Positions 52,120-61,551 of a stretch of 64,000 nt of DNA are shown piece after piece. Position 1 is the stretch's first letter. Each line of letters starts with the position of its first letter. The translations under genes and the position numbers were made by a program. The stretch comes from UBA11986 sp963734955 (GTDB lineage: Bacteria > Bacteroidota > Ignavibacteria > UBA10030 > UBA6906): NCBI GenBank assembly GCA_963734955.1, contig CAVTJO010000007.1, positions 186,001 through 250,000 on the forward strand. The letters are read 5' to 3'. A model generated the notes under the pieces. It did no database searches. It was given only the letters and a program-made list of their open reading frames with translations, and was not told the DNA's origin.

Positions 52120-52554
52120 CTAGTTCTTCTCATATTTTTTAATAACGAGGTACTTCAAGTCCGTCTCGCCGACGTTTCGGATCCCGTGCTTCACGTTTGG
52201 TGGACAGTAGAAGCTTGTATACGGGCCGGCAACCTTCGTGGCTCCGTTCAGGTAGAACTCCGCCCTGCCTTCAAGGACAAAAAAGAATTCGTCTTCACGA
52301 TGGGAGTGAGGCTGATGGGTCGCCAGATGCGGACCCACCACGCTCAGCTTTATCGTCCTACCGTCGAGGAAGTGCTTATCCGCGAACCAGTATTGATAGC
52401 CGGCTTTCGTCGACTCAACTTTGCTCATGGTGAATTCATTGACGCAGTTCTGAATTGTATAACCGGGGTGAGAGCTATCCGGCGTGTTTCGTTCTTGTGC
52501 AAACCCGGGCGTGGAGATGCAGAGGGCGATCGTCAGGAGTAGTGTTTGCTTCAT
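52120..52554 (-). CDS. Exported cupin-domain protein
   Basis: 144 aa from the ATG at 52554, giving a signal peptide (MKQTLLLTIALCISTPGFAQ). Single cupin domain: HQPHSHREDEFFFVLEG, the metal-binding His/Glu motif 1, and PPNVKHGIRNVG, motif 2. Function unknown. Its 5' end overlaps the 3' end of a truncated sialidase-like gene, and its start lies at that junction, so its promoter region may have been replaced. Confidence 0.82.
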   Translation of the reverse strand: MKQTLLLTIALCISTPGFAQERNTPDSSHPGYTIQNCVNEFTMSKVESTKAGYQYWFADKHFLDGRTIKLSVVGPHLATHQPHSHREDEFFFVLEGRAEFYLNGATKVAGPYTSFYCPPNVKHGIRNVGETDLKYLVIKKYEKN

Positions 52555-53143
52555 GTTGATCCGTGTGCCATTGTTTGTCTTCGTTGCTGCCTCCCGGTGT
52601 TGCATTCACTGGTGCCATCCATGATACGCCGTCATTGTCTGAGCGCCACATCTGAATGGTTCCGGGAAGGTTAAAGCCTAATGTCGACAGGTAGATTCTA
52701 CCTGTCGTCTGATTGCGTGCGAGCACTGGGTCACCCGCGTCTCCCACTACACTTGCCGGGAGTGTTCCGCCGTCGCTAAACGTCAGGCCACCATCGACCG
52801 AATATGACCAGCCTGTGAAGTGATTGTTGCCATTGAATGAGCCCGCGTCGTTGAATGCAACCACGACGTAGTTACCGAACGCAGTGATCGCAGTTTCGCT
52901 TTGAGTGAAGTTTGAGGTCCCCGTTGAGCCATTGTTGTTATTAACAAGAACATCGTTAAGTGTACCAGGCCCCGCAAGGCTCGCCCGCAAAGGTGCTTCA
53001 TTTTTCGGGTAACCAGCCTTGTATTGCCCGCGGAATTCATCCTTGAGGACTTCAAGACGTTCCTGAGATAGCAGGGACCCATTCAGAGCAATTCCCAGTA
53101 CAGCACTTTGGATTAGAAAGTGTATGACCAGAGGTCGTTTCAT
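52475..53143 (-). pseudogene. Sialidase-like (Asp-box) secreted protein, truncated at the 3' end
   Basis: From the ATG at 53143 (GAGG upstream) the protein has a signal sequence and a propeller start: NFTQSETAITAFGNYVVVAF, GWSYSVDGGLTFSDGG and MWRSDNDGVSWM (Asp-boxes), and then EDKQW. From about 52560 the frame runs into the cupin gene in another frame and stops at 52475, so the last ~28 residues are not native. Family members are much longer, with several more blades and often a T9SS domain. A deletion has joined this gene to the cupin start. Confidence 0.75.
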
Positions 53144-53346
53144 GGCATCCTCTATTCTTAGAGTATTGGAGTTGATGTTTTTGTGATTTATATGTATCAT
53201 CGTTCAACAAGCAAAATGCCGCTCCACCGCAAGGTGGGCATCCAATGGCGACGTTGCTTGCGTTAAGTCTGGGCGTCAGTGCTGATACCACTGGCGCTCA
53301 GTTGTTGTCAAGGCGGATCTCTCGTGTGTCTCATAGCCTTGGCCAT

Positions 53347-54651
53347 TTATCTTCTTGCAATGATTGTGAGTGCATACGGCGAATCAAACCCTACAAACAC
53401 CGCCAGGTAGCCTTTTGTCGCAACCGCGGCGAAGACCCCCGATGATCCCGGCATAAGCTCTTCATATCTCCTCCATGTCATGCCATTGAAATGGACAGCT
53501 TCACGAAACGAACCCGCGACAAAGACGTCGTTTGAGCTCGTGCCACGAACGTCACTTGAGAAGTACCACGTAACCAGCCTGGGGGGATACACACTCCACA
53601 CTGGGTCGGACAGTGATCGTTTTTGATGAATCCCAGGCCCGACGGCGTAGTACCTCCTCCCTTTACAGAACCAGAGGGCATTGACCCCCGACGTGAGTCC
53701 GCTATCAGACATCTGTGTTGCAGTGTTTTCCTTGATGCTCAGGAGCTTAGCTCCTTGGTTCTGAAATACGTTGGAGGCCAAGGCGAGAATCTCGGTCTCG
53801 CCCGTCTGAGGATTTCGTTCTCCCCAAATATCGTACACATCCAATTGCGTCCCGCTCTCAATGCGCTGCCATGTGCCGGAAACGTAGTGTGCGATGGACC
53901 CATTATCTCCAACAATGCACAAATCCGAGCTAGAACTTCCCCATACCTTGTTAATCCGGCTAGATCCCCACACCGATGATGGAATCGTCATTGGGACATA
54001 TTGCTGTCCGTCCCAGTGTATGACCCCATTGCCCGCAAACCAGATATCACCTGAGCCGAACGCAAAGACGGTTTGAATAGGGTTGTAGAATGGCTGACCT
54101 TGATAGTAGTAAGGGATTCTCACGACAGTCCATGTGCTGCCGTTCCAGTGTGCAGCATTGTAGCGCACCGGGTCAAGCTGCCCACTGCTGTCGTTCAGGT
54201 ACAACTCACCGACAGCCCAAATGTTGGTATCCGAGACAATCGCAACATCGTAGAGAACACTGGATGTCACGCCCAGCGTATCAACATGGAATGCGAAGTT
54301 GTGGCTCGTGGTGTCCATTGTCGTCGTTTGCACTGCAGAGCTTGCATCAATGGCGGTCGAATCACGGAGCCTCAGGGCGACAAAGGAGTATGTGCGGCCT
54401 GGAAGAAGTCCTTCAACCACAAGCAGTGAGTCGGAACCAGGCAGGCGGGCAGTCAAGACACGTTGGCCGTCTTGCTGTATTGCAACTGTGCGGGGCTCAT
54501 TGGAATCCGTCAGAGAGACTCTCAGCCATGCTTCAGTGCAGGAGGCGTCCTCAACACTCAACGAAATGGTAGATTGGTGCGGAGGCGGTGGCGGCTCAGT
54601 GGTGTTACAGGCAAAGAATATGGACAGGAAAACGATCGGGGTCTGCTTCAT
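53347..54651 (-). CDS. Lipoprotein with propeller-like repeats
   Basis: 434 aa. Signal ends in SIFFACN, a plausible lipobox. Then a fibronectin-like segment (about 25-110) and repeating units with the pattern (N/D)-x-x-W-A-V-G, IWFAGNGVIHWDGQQY, KVWGSSSSDLCIVGDNGSI, DVRGTSSNDVFVAGSF and a paired HxNGxTW. Such repeats are widespread in Ignavibacteria surface proteins of unknown role. It has no T9SS domain; surface display as a lipoprotein is expected. Confidence 0.78.
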   Translation of the reverse strand: MKQTPIVFLSIFFACNTTEPPPPPHQSTISLSVEDASCTEAWLRVSLTDSNEPRTVAIQQDGQRVLTARLPGSDSLLVVEGLLPGRTYSFVALRLRDSTAIDASSAVQTTTMDTTSHNFAFHVDTLGVTSSVLYDVAIVSDTNIWAVGELYLNDSSGQLDPVRYNAAHWNGSTWTVVRIPYYYQGQPFYNPIQTVFAFGSGDIWFAGNGVIHWDGQQYVPMTIPSSVWGSSRINKVWGSSSSDLCIVGDNGSIAHYVSGTWQRIESGTQLDVYDIWGERNPQTGETEILALASNVFQNQGAKLLSIKENTATQMSDSGLTSGVNALWFCKGRRYYAVGPGIHQKRSLSDPVWSVYPPRLVTWYFSSDVRGTSSNDVFVAGSFREAVHFNGMTWRRYEELMPGSSGVFAAVATKGYLAVFVGFDSPYALTIIARR

Positions 54652-54698
54652 GGCATTTCCTCTGCTGAAGAAACCGTGAAACGCGAAGCCAAAGAAAG

Positions 54699-54738
54699 AA
54701 CGAGGGAACGAGGGAACGAGGGAACGAGGGAACGAGGG
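54699..54738. repeat. Tandem 8-bp repeat, five copies
   Basis: The unit AACGAGGG is repeated five times without interruption (54699-54738), 48 bp upstream of the lipoprotein start. Such a microsatellite can change copy number by slippage and so might modulate the spacing of upstream promoter elements; no promoter was identified. Confidence 0.85.
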
Positions 54739-54919
54739 AACATCTTGATCGCCTCTTTCTCACACAGACAAATATAACTCAGCCGAAAAGATTTGTCAAG
54801 CGATTTTTGGCGAGAAACAATATCCCTTGTGCGGTCACCAAATGGTTGGTGACCGCCGAGTAAGGGAGCTTCCAGTTGGGCCACACTCCGGGCGTGTTCT
54901 TGACAACTACCTGGGAGGG

Positions 54920-55330
54920 CTATTCCTTGTAAACAGCACACCCCACAAGGGCTGCCACAAGAGCCGATACCAGAGCACCAAGTCCAGACAAGGCAATCAA
55001 CTTCCATGGGAACACTCCCATGAACCAGAGCGAGGAGAATGTGACATGGGCAATCAACCACATTGCTACTGCGGCGATTAGCGATGTCAATGGCCCGCGA
55101 CCAAACCGAGGATGAATTGCCGCGTACAGCCACACCACAAACCAGCCAGCAATGAAGTCGGCAATAATCCACCCGGCACCCCCGAGGGGAACAGCGGCGG
55201 GATCGATGCCGCGTGTCTGCATTGCGGTTGACCACCGCTCTCCCAGAAACAATCCGTTAACGATGAAGTCGATGATATTCATAACGACGCCGGCAAGAAG
55301 ACCGCCGGCGACAATCCTGCCAATATTCAT
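54920..55330 (-). CDS. Hypothetical four-helix membrane protein
   Basis: 136 aa from the ATG at 55330 (MNIGRIVAGGLLAGVVMNII). Four hydrophobic helices fill most of the chain, with a short polar loop containing RGIDPAAVPLGG. Similar small membrane proteins are common hypothetical products in Bacteroidota. The upstream ATG at 55366 would overlap the frameshifted acetyltransferase, so the internal start is preferred. Confidence 0.7.
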   Translation of the reverse strand: MNIGRIVAGGLLAGVVMNIIDFIVNGLFLGERWSTAMQTRGIDPAAVPLGGAGWIIADFIAGWFVVWLYAAIHPRFGRGPLTSLIAAVAMWLIAHVTFSSLWFMGVFPWKLIALSGLGALVSALVAALVGCAVYKE

Positions 55331-55362
55331 TTCGATGCTTTCATCAATTCTGCGTGAGCGGC

Positions 55363-55970
55363 TCACGAAGCATCCACGCGGTATCTCACCATGGGGCGGT
55401 GTTTGGAAGTTCGGTCCACAATCTTGAACCCTGCCCTTTTGAATGATTTGTAGAGGCCAATCCAGGCAAACGCATCGGGAAGGCGCCCCTGTGTGGGAAT
55501 CGTCGGGTAGGCTTCAAGCGTGGCGACATGTTTCTTCCGTGCGTATTCTATGACACCACGGAGCATCGCAACAGAAATTCCCTTTCCTCTGTACTTCTTG
55601 TCGACGAAGAAACATGGGATCGACCACACAGGCGTCACCGTCGATGCGCTTGTGGACTTTTGAGTTCTCAAACCTGACGAAATCCTCCCTCGGTGCAAAT
55701 GCACACCAGGCAACTGCCTTGCCATCGTGGAATCCCAGAATGCCGGTCGGTTTGTTCTTCAGCACCAATGCGTGCATTGCCTTCTTGTTGCCGTTGCGGG
55801 ATTTTCCCAGGTCAAAGTCCGTGCGGCGATCGTCGGAAGGACATGCACCAGCAATTGCCGCACGCGCCTCTTTCACCGAACAACGCAACGAACTTGTCCC
55901 AGTTCCTTTCTGAAAGAGGCTCAAAGGTCAGATGATCGAGGAAGTCGGTATCTCGCGTTTTCTTTGTCAT
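55363..55970 (-). pseudogene. GNAT acetyltransferase, interrupted by two single-base insertions
   Basis: Three minus-strand frames reconstruct a ~201-aa protein: MTKKTRDTDFLDHLTFEPLS with FGERGACGNCWCMSF, then GNKKAMHALV with ILGFHDGKAVAWCAFAPRED, then VWSIPCFFVDKKYRGKGISV (the acetyl-CoA loop is Y-R-G-K-G-I-S) and EAYPTI. The frame is restored by dropping one base near 55829 and one near 55639. All segments are well conserved, so error or very recent mutation is likely. Substrate unknown. Confidence 0.75.
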
Positions 55971-56311
55971 TTTGTGGGGACGATGTGGCACATACAGGTC
56001 AACGCGCTGTCGAACGTCCTTGGTCGACCAGAAACCTTGGTGCGAATGGCACATACGTTTCGGCAAGCACCCCCGTTGCTTTTGCCGCCTACCAACAAAT
56101 CAATTTTCCTTGCGGCAAAAGCAATGGAACGAACACAACTACGTTCTTTCGCTGAGATCGAACTTAGCCATACATTGAAGTGAGTGTCGGTGTTTGCCGG
56201 TTCTGTTAGGCGCAGCGCCGCGGAACATTACAATCTACATCAGGAGCGTGGCAACACGTGGTGCAGCGTTTGCGTCATGCCGTGCATTGACTTCATCATC
56301 GAGCCTCCTGG
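55971..56311. other. 341-bp intergenic stretch
   Basis: No gene seen. It holds an 11-bp inverted repeat (56078-56122) and the upstream region of the acetyltransferase gene. A GTTAGGC heptamer at 56205 was examined as an integron core site and not accepted. Confidence 0.55.
56078..56122. repeat. Perfect 11-bp inverted repeat
   Basis: GCTTTTGCCGC (56078-56088) and GCGGCAAAAGC (56112-56122) are exact reverse complements around a 23-nt loop. It is too widely spaced and lacks a T-run for a standard terminator. It could be a regulator site or a mobile-element scar. Confidence 0.7.
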
Positions 56312-57013
56312 TTAATCTCCTGCTCCAATGAAAAAACCGATAATTGTTGAATTTATATTGAGAGTTCTAGCCAGGACAATTCGATGTGTGGTGAGCGTGC
56401 CAAGAGCGCCGATGCCAACATACCATTTCTCCGCTGGATGGAATACTATACCACCACGGAGATATCCGCCCCAGAAATGACCAGACTCGTCCATAGTTGG
56501 ATAGACCGGTCTGCCAAGAAATTCCGAGATTGGTAAAGGCGGCTTAGACTCGTCGGGCAATTCCAATTTTGCCCAAATGTATGTTAACCCTCCACCTGCA
56601 TAGCAGGAAAATGGCAAACGCTCGAAATACCACCAGTGTCCTAACCCATTATGCAGCTCCACAAGTGAGGTGCCGGGGCCGGCACGTTGTCCTTCAGCAT
56701 CTGTTTCTCCAGCCCAGGCGACAACAATTGATCCATCAAGCCACACGGGAGATCTACCAAGCTTCAGCTGGCTTGACATTGCTAGTAATGTTGCAATCGA
56801 GTATGGCGCCCATCCATTGCTGAGCGATTGACGGCCGAGCATGAGGTCAATATTGACCCAATGGGCAGGTCTAGAAGTATATTGTGGATCAACATTCTCT
56901 GTTGTATCTGACGAGTCGCAGTACAGAGCAGATGTGGAGTTCGATCCAAAACCGATCCCGATGGCACTGGACCATGATATCATCAGTAATATCGAAAGAA
57001 ACACGATCATCAT
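56312..57013 (-). CDS. Putative outer-membrane/secreted beta-barrel protein
   Basis: 233 aa with an N-terminal signal (MMIVFLSILLMISWSSAIG). The rest alternates polar and hydrophobic residues with many Gly and aromatic residues (YFERLPFSCYAGGGLTYIWAKL, FWGGYLRGGIVFHPAEKWYVGIGALG), typical of small OMP barrels. No family name can be given. It stands alone between two minus-strand units. Confidence 0.65.
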   Translation of the reverse strand: MMIVFLSILLMISWSSAIGIGFGSNSTSALYCDSSDTTENVDPQYTSRPAHWVNIDLMLGRQSLSNGWAPYSIATLLAMSSQLKLGRSPVWLDGSIVVAWAGETDAEGQRAGPGTSLVELHNGLGHWWYFERLPFSCYAGGGLTYIWAKLELPDESKPPLPISEFLGRPVYPTMDESGHFWGGYLRGGIVFHPAEKWYVGIGALGTLTTHRIVLARTLNINSTIIGFFIGAGD

Positions 57014-57194
57014 TCGCCAACGATAAGTAGATTCAGAATGCGATATACTTTTTCAGAGGCGGCGTTGAGCATAACTAGTGTAACAACGCATTGCGTTTAA
57101 CCACCCGAGGTGTCGGGCTAATCGCAATAGTGCGTTTATTCCGATCCTGGACGAGGGCAATATCTACTTCCACGCCCCCGCGTACGTATCGCGT

Positions 57195-58550
57195 TTAACA
57201 AATCTCCCTCGCCCCGCCTTGCCAGACCATTGTCCCTTTGTCGACGACTACTTCGCCCCGGGAGAGTACAGTCTCCGCGTTTCCTTTCACCTTGAACCCT
57301 TCGAACATGGAGTAATCAACGCGCATGTGGTGCGTGGCGGCGGAGATGGTGTGTTCGGCGGAAGGATTCCATAACACGATGTCCGCGTCACTGCCGACGG
57401 CGATGGTGCCTTTGCGCGGGTACAATCCGAACATCTTTGCCGGCGTTGTCGAGACGAGTTCCACCCACCGGTTGAGCGTGATACGCTTCTGGTTCACGCC
57501 GTAGTGGAACAGGAGCTGGAGCCTGTTCTCGACCCCGGGGCCGCCGTTGGGAATCTTGGCAAAGCTGTCGCGCCCCATCTCCTTCTGTTCTTTGAAACAG
57601 AATGGACAGTGATCAGTTGAGACGATCTGCAGTGTATTTCTGCGGAGACCTTCCCACAGTTTGTCCTGATGCCATTTCTCCCGGAGCGGCGGTGTAAAGA
57701 CATACTTGGCTCCTTCGAAATTCGGACGATCGAGATCTTCAACAGAAAGCAAAAGATACTGCGGGCATGTCTCGGCGAACGCCGGAATACCGCGATCACG
57801 TGCCTCCGACACTTTCTCCAACGCATCTGCCGATGAGAGATGGACGATATACACCGGTGCTCCCGCCATTTGAGCGAGGGCAATCGCGCGGTTCACAGCT
57901 TCTCCTTCTGCAGTTGTTGGACGTGTGAGGGCGTGATAGATCGGAGCGGTCTTCCCTTCGGCCAGAGCTTTTTGCACAAGGAGATCGATCACGCCTCCGT
58001 TCTCGGCGTGCATGCAAACAAGTGCTCCGTTTTGTGCTGTCTGTCTCATCGCACGGAAAATCGTCGCATCGTCCACCATGAGTACGCCCGGGTACGCCAT
58101 GAACAGTTTAAAACTCGTTACTCCTTCGCGAACCATATCGTTCATGTCTTCGAGGTGGGCATCGGGAAGGTCGGTGATAATCATGTGCAGACTGTAGTCT
58201 ACGGTTGCCTTCTCGCCTTTCTTCCACCATGTGTCCAGTGCGTCGCGGATCTTCGTCCCTTTAGCCTGGATGGCAAAGTCGATAATGCACGTTGTGCCCC
58301 CGAATGCAGCCGCGCGGGTCCCGGTCTCGAAGTCATCGCTCGACACGGTGCCGCCGAACGGCATATCCATGTGCGTATGTACATCGATACCGCCGGGTAT
58401 AACGTACTTGCCCGAAGCATCGATCATCTTGTCGGCCTGAATCTTGAGACCAGAGCCGATTGTGGTCACCTTATCCTTTTCGATGAAAATATCCGCCGTG
58501 TAGTCCTGCTCGGCAGTAATGACGCGGCCGTTTTTGATCAACGTACTCAT
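57195..58550 (-). CDS. hydA: Dihydropyrimidinase (D-hydantoinase type)
   Basis: 451 aa. Opens dihydrouracil or dihydrothymine to N-carbamoyl-beta-amino acids. Metal residues: GGIDVHTHMDMPFGG, the carboxylated Lys in TSFKLFMAYPG, HAENG, VHLSS and the Asp in STDHCPF. STDHCPF and K-L-F-M-A-Y identify dihydropyrimidinase and separate it from the allantoinase at 14-15.5 kb. Last gene of the minus-strand pyrimidine operon, 94 bp after preA. Confidence 0.93.
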   Translation of the reverse strand: MSTLIKNGRVITAEQDYTADIFIEKDKVTTIGSGLKIQADKMIDASGKYVIPGGIDVHTHMDMPFGGTVSSDDFETGTRAAAFGGTTCIIDFAIQAKGTKIRDALDTWWKKGEKATVDYSLHMIITDLPDAHLEDMNDMVREGVTSFKLFMAYPGVLMVDDATIFRAMRQTAQNGALVCMHAENGGVIDLLVQKALAEGKTAPIYHALTRPTTAEGEAVNRAIALAQMAGAPVYIVHLSSADALEKVSEARDRGIPAFAETCPQYLLLSVEDLDRPNFEGAKYVFTPPLREKWHQDKLWEGLRRNTLQIVSTDHCPFCFKEQKEMGRDSFAKIPNGGPGVENRLQLLFHYGVNQKRITLNRWVELVSTTPAKMFGLYPRKGTIAVGSDADIVLWNPSAEHTISAATHHMRVDYSMFEGFKVKGNAETVLSRGEVVVDKGTMVWQGGAREIC

Positions 58551-58644
58551 GGATGACCCTCGTTCGGAAATGTGTTTATGCAGAAATGTTGTACGTGAGA
58601 AGGAGTGAGGGATAGCAATGACACCTCACGAAGGCGACTCTCCC

Positions 58645-59979
58645 TTAATGTATTTCAATACCATGTACCTTCTGGAACTGCCGCAATGCTTCCCATGTGA
58701 GAGGTTGTGGAAGCTGCCTCATCAGCTCGTTCCAGGTAACGGTTTCCTTGTTGTCGTCTAATCGAATCATCGAGATGCAGCCATCAACGGGACACACGAC
58801 ATAGCACAGCCGGCAACCCACGCAATCGTTTTCACGGACCCTGGGTTGGTTCTTGACTTCAGCGGCTCCGTTCTTGCCGGCAGCCAACGGGACAAGATCA
58901 ATGCACTGATGCGCGGCATCTTCGCATGCAATGTAACAGAGATTGCACTGGATGCATTTTGTTTCATCGATGCGTGCAACGGCTTTGAACAACAGGTTGA
59001 GGTTGCCAAAGTCATCAATATGCCTGAGCGATTTGCCGCGCACCTCATCAAGAGTCGCGAATCCCTTATCCTCCATCCAGTTCGTCAAGCCTTCGATCAT
59101 ATCTTCAACAATGCGAAAGCCGTAGTGCATTGCCGCCGTGCACACCTGGACGCTCGTTGATCCGAGCAGAATGAACTCAAGGGCATCTCTCCAGGTTGAT
59201 ATACCGCCAATCCCGGAGATCGGAAGGTTGATTTCCGGGTCAAGTGCTATCTGGGAAACCATGTTCAACGCGATGGGCTTGACGGCAGGACCGGCATATC
59301 CTCCATGTCCACCCTTGCCGCCGACGGAAGGTTTCAGCTCGAACGTATCCAGATCGACACCCATGATCGTGTTGATGGTATTAATGAGGGAGATGCCATC
59401 CGCGCCGGCTCTCTTCGCCGCGCGTCCCGGATAACGGACGTCAGTAACGTTCGGCGTGAGCTTCACGAGGACGGGGATGGTGGAGACTTCCGTCACCCAT
59501 TCAGTGATCATCTGGCAGTATTCGGGGACCTGTCCGACTGCAGAGCCCATTCCGCGCTCGCTCATCCCGTGCGGGCAGCCATAGTTCAGCTCGATGCCGT
59601 CGCACCCGGTATCGATCGTTCTCTTGACGATGTCGTGCCATGTCTCGCGCTTCGACTCCACCATGAGCGATGCGACCACTGCGCGGTCCGGCCAGAGCTT
59701 CTTTGTCTCGGCCATCTCGCGCAGGTTAACATCAATTGGCCTGTCGCTGATCAACTCGATGTTATTGAGGCCAAGCATCTTCTCCCTGTTGTAGTCCACC
59801 GAACCGTAGCGATTGCATACATTCATCACCGGTTCGCCGATTGTCTTCCACACCGCGCCACCCCAGCCAGCCTCGAACGCTTTGCACACCTGGTATGCCG
59901 AATTTGTTGGCGGTGCCGATGCAAGCCAAAACGGGTTCGGCGATGTGATGCCGCCACAGTCAACTTTCAGATCAGCCAT
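58645..59979 (-). CDS. preA: NAD-dependent dihydropyrimidine dehydrogenase, subunit PreA
   Basis: 444 aa. FMN TIM-barrel of the dihydroorotate-dehydrogenase type (NPFWLASAPPT, ELNYGCPHGMSERGMGSAVG with the active-site loop, ISGIGGISTWRDALEFILLG), then a C-terminal pair of [4Fe-4S] sites (CIQCNLCYIACEDAAHQC and CVGCRLCYVVCPVDGC). Reduces uracil and thymine with electrons received from PreT. A 210-bp gap separates it from preT, larger than elsewhere in the operon. Confidence 0.94.
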   Translation of the reverse strand: MADLKVDCGGITSPNPFWLASAPPTNSAYQVCKAFEAGWGGAVWKTIGEPVMNVCNRYGSVDYNREKMLGLNNIELISDRPIDVNLREMAETKKLWPDRAVVASLMVESKRETWHDIVKRTIDTGCDGIELNYGCPHGMSERGMGSAVGQVPEYCQMITEWVTEVSTIPVLVKLTPNVTDVRYPGRAAKRAGADGISLINTINTIMGVDLDTFELKPSVGGKGGHGGYAGPAVKPIALNMVSQIALDPEINLPISGIGGISTWRDALEFILLGSTSVQVCTAAMHYGFRIVEDMIEGLTNWMEDKGFATLDEVRGKSLRHIDDFGNLNLLFKAVARIDETKCIQCNLCYIACEDAAHQCIDLVPLAAGKNGAAEVKNQPRVRENDCVGCRLCYVVCPVDGCISMIRLDDNKETVTWNELMRQLPQPLTWEALRQFQKVHGIEIH

Positions 59980-60189
59980 GCAGGAAGTCTCCTATTGACA
60001 AATGACAATCTCCAAGCACGTTTCAAGCCTGTAACAAGATGAGATATCGTCCGCTATTCAGATTTGACGAGGATGGTGTTCGATCCTCACGGTCATATCG
60101 CTTTGTATGCTTTGCCGGGTAGCCAGTGTGAACTTCCAATGTTTTGGGCTTCGACGTTTGTTTGAGATTTGTTTCTTGGTTCTTGCTGT
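59980..60189. other. Spacer between preT and preA
   Basis: 210 bp without a convincing gene. On the minus strand it has an A-rich tract (AAGAACCAAGAAACAAATC). A short frame here has no family or ribosome-site support. An internal promoter for preA is possible. Confidence 0.4.
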
Positions 60190-61536
60190 TTACTTCTTGA
60201 ATATCCATTTGTCAATTCCGTGTGCAGCCTTCTTCCCATCGGCGGCTGCATTCACCACTTCCTTCCCGCCGTTGATACAATCACCGCCTGCAAAGAATCG
60301 GGGATTTGTTGTCTGGAGTGTTTCGTGATCGACGACGATACGTCCATGAGCAGTCTTGAGTCCCGCGATGTGCCCGACGAAGCTCTCGTCCAGGTTCTGT
60401 CCGACGGAAGTGATCACCATATCGACAGGGAGTCGAAATTCAGATCCACCGACGGGTACAGGCGTTCGGCGGCCTTCTTCGTCGGGTTCGGCAAGGCGCA
60501 TCGTGATGCACTCGATGGCCTCGACCTGACCATCGCCGATGATCCGTGTCGGGGTGGTGAGGAAATGAAATGCCACCCCATCGCTCTTCGCCAGTTCGTA
60601 TTCGAATGCATACGCAGGCATCTCAACGCGAGATCGCCGGTACAAAATCATCACTTGTTCCGCGCCAAGCCGCTTCGCTTCCGTAACGGCGTCGATGGCA
60701 GTGTTCCCCGCGCCTATGACCGCAACGCGTTTACCCACATCAACAGACCGCCACTGTCGTGTTGTAACCTGCTCGATGAAGTCAAGTGCATCCACAACGC
60801 CGGGAAGATCTTCTCCCGGTATATTCAGGCGGGTCGATGCCCCGAGGCCGATCCCAAGAAATATCGCGTCATGTTGTCCCGAAAGCGTACCGATCGAAAC
60901 CTGTTCCCCCACCCTGAGATCCGATCGAATCTTCACACCGAAACTCTCAACAAGTTGTACTTCCTTCAGTGCATCGGCCTGGGTGGTCTTGTATGGCGCG
61001 ATCCCCCAGGTATTCAATCCGCCGGGCTTGGGATTGGCATCATAGATCGTGACGTCATAACCCATCAAAGCCGCTTCAGCAGCGCATGCAAGCCCCGCGG
61101 CCCCCCCGCCGATCACTCCAATTGATTTACCGTTCTTCGGAGCCGGCGTAAAGAGCGGTGCCATGCCGCGCTCAAAGTAAGCATCGATGGCATACCGTTG
61201 CAGTCGCCCAATCTGGATAGGTTCCTCACCGCGACCATTGTACACGCACGCACCTTCGCAAAGGACGTCAACGGGACACGCCTTGGCGCATGTCAATGCA
61301 ATCCAGTTGGCACGAAAGATCGTTCTTGCCGAGCCTTTGAGATTTCCGGTTGCGATCTTTTTGATGAATGTGGGGATGTCGATGTGAGTTGGACATGCTT
61401 TCGTACAGGGAGAGTCGAAGCAATAGAGACACCTGTTCGCTTCGGCCACTGCGGAGTTGGCAGTAAAGGGAGGATGGATCTCCGCGAAATTTCTCTCGTA
61501 TTGTTCAGGTGCGAGTTTTTGGGCGATGTTCTTCAT
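60190..61536 (-). CDS. preT: NAD-dependent dihydropyrimidine dehydrogenase, subunit PreT
   Basis: 448 aa. Glutamate-synthase-beta-like flavoprotein. N-terminal Cys-rich part (CLYCFDSPCTKACPTHID, CAKACPVDVLCEGAC) for two Fe-S clusters, FAD site IGVIGGGAAGLACAAEA, NAD(P)H site VAVIGAGNTAIDAVTEAKR and a final FAGGDCINGGKEVVNAA. Passes electrons from NADH to PreA. Follows the aminotransferase by 15 bp. Confidence 0.94.
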   Translation of the reverse strand: MKNIAQKLAPEQYERNFAEIHPPFTANSAVAEANRCLYCFDSPCTKACPTHIDIPTFIKKIATGNLKGSARTIFRANWIALTCAKACPVDVLCEGACVYNGRGEEPIQIGRLQRYAIDAYFERGMAPLFTPAPKNGKSIGVIGGGAAGLACAAEAALMGYDVTIYDANPKPGGLNTWGIAPYKTTQADALKEVQLVESFGVKIRSDLRVGEQVSIGTLSGQHDAIFLGIGLGASTRLNIPGEDLPGVVDALDFIEQVTTRQWRSVDVGKRVAVIGAGNTAIDAVTEAKRLGAEQVMILYRRSRVEMPAYAFEYELAKSDGVAFHFLTTPTRIIGDGQVEAIECITMRLAEPDEEGRRTPVPVGGSEFRLPVDMVITSVGQNLDESFVGHIAGLKTAHGRIVVDHETLQTTNPRFFAGGDCINGGKEVVNAAADGKKAAHGIDKWIFKK

Positions 61537-61551
61537 GGAATCTGCAACTGA

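Noticed and set aside
56205..56211. GTTAGGC heptamer resembling an integron attC core site
   Set aside because: No matching RYYYAAC partner at suitable distance, no attC fold and no integrase in the window.
57082..57100. AACGCA-T-TGCGTT dyad upstream of the beta-barrel gene considered as a cassette attachment site
   Set aside because: Short arms and no second copy at the other end of the supposed cassette.
60023..60208. Small minus-strand frame between preT and preA
   Set aside because: Overlaps the end of preT, has low-complexity start and no family or ribosome-site support.
60169..61125. 318-codon plus-strand frame opposite preT
   Set aside because: Shadow of preT; no ribosome site or family resemblance.
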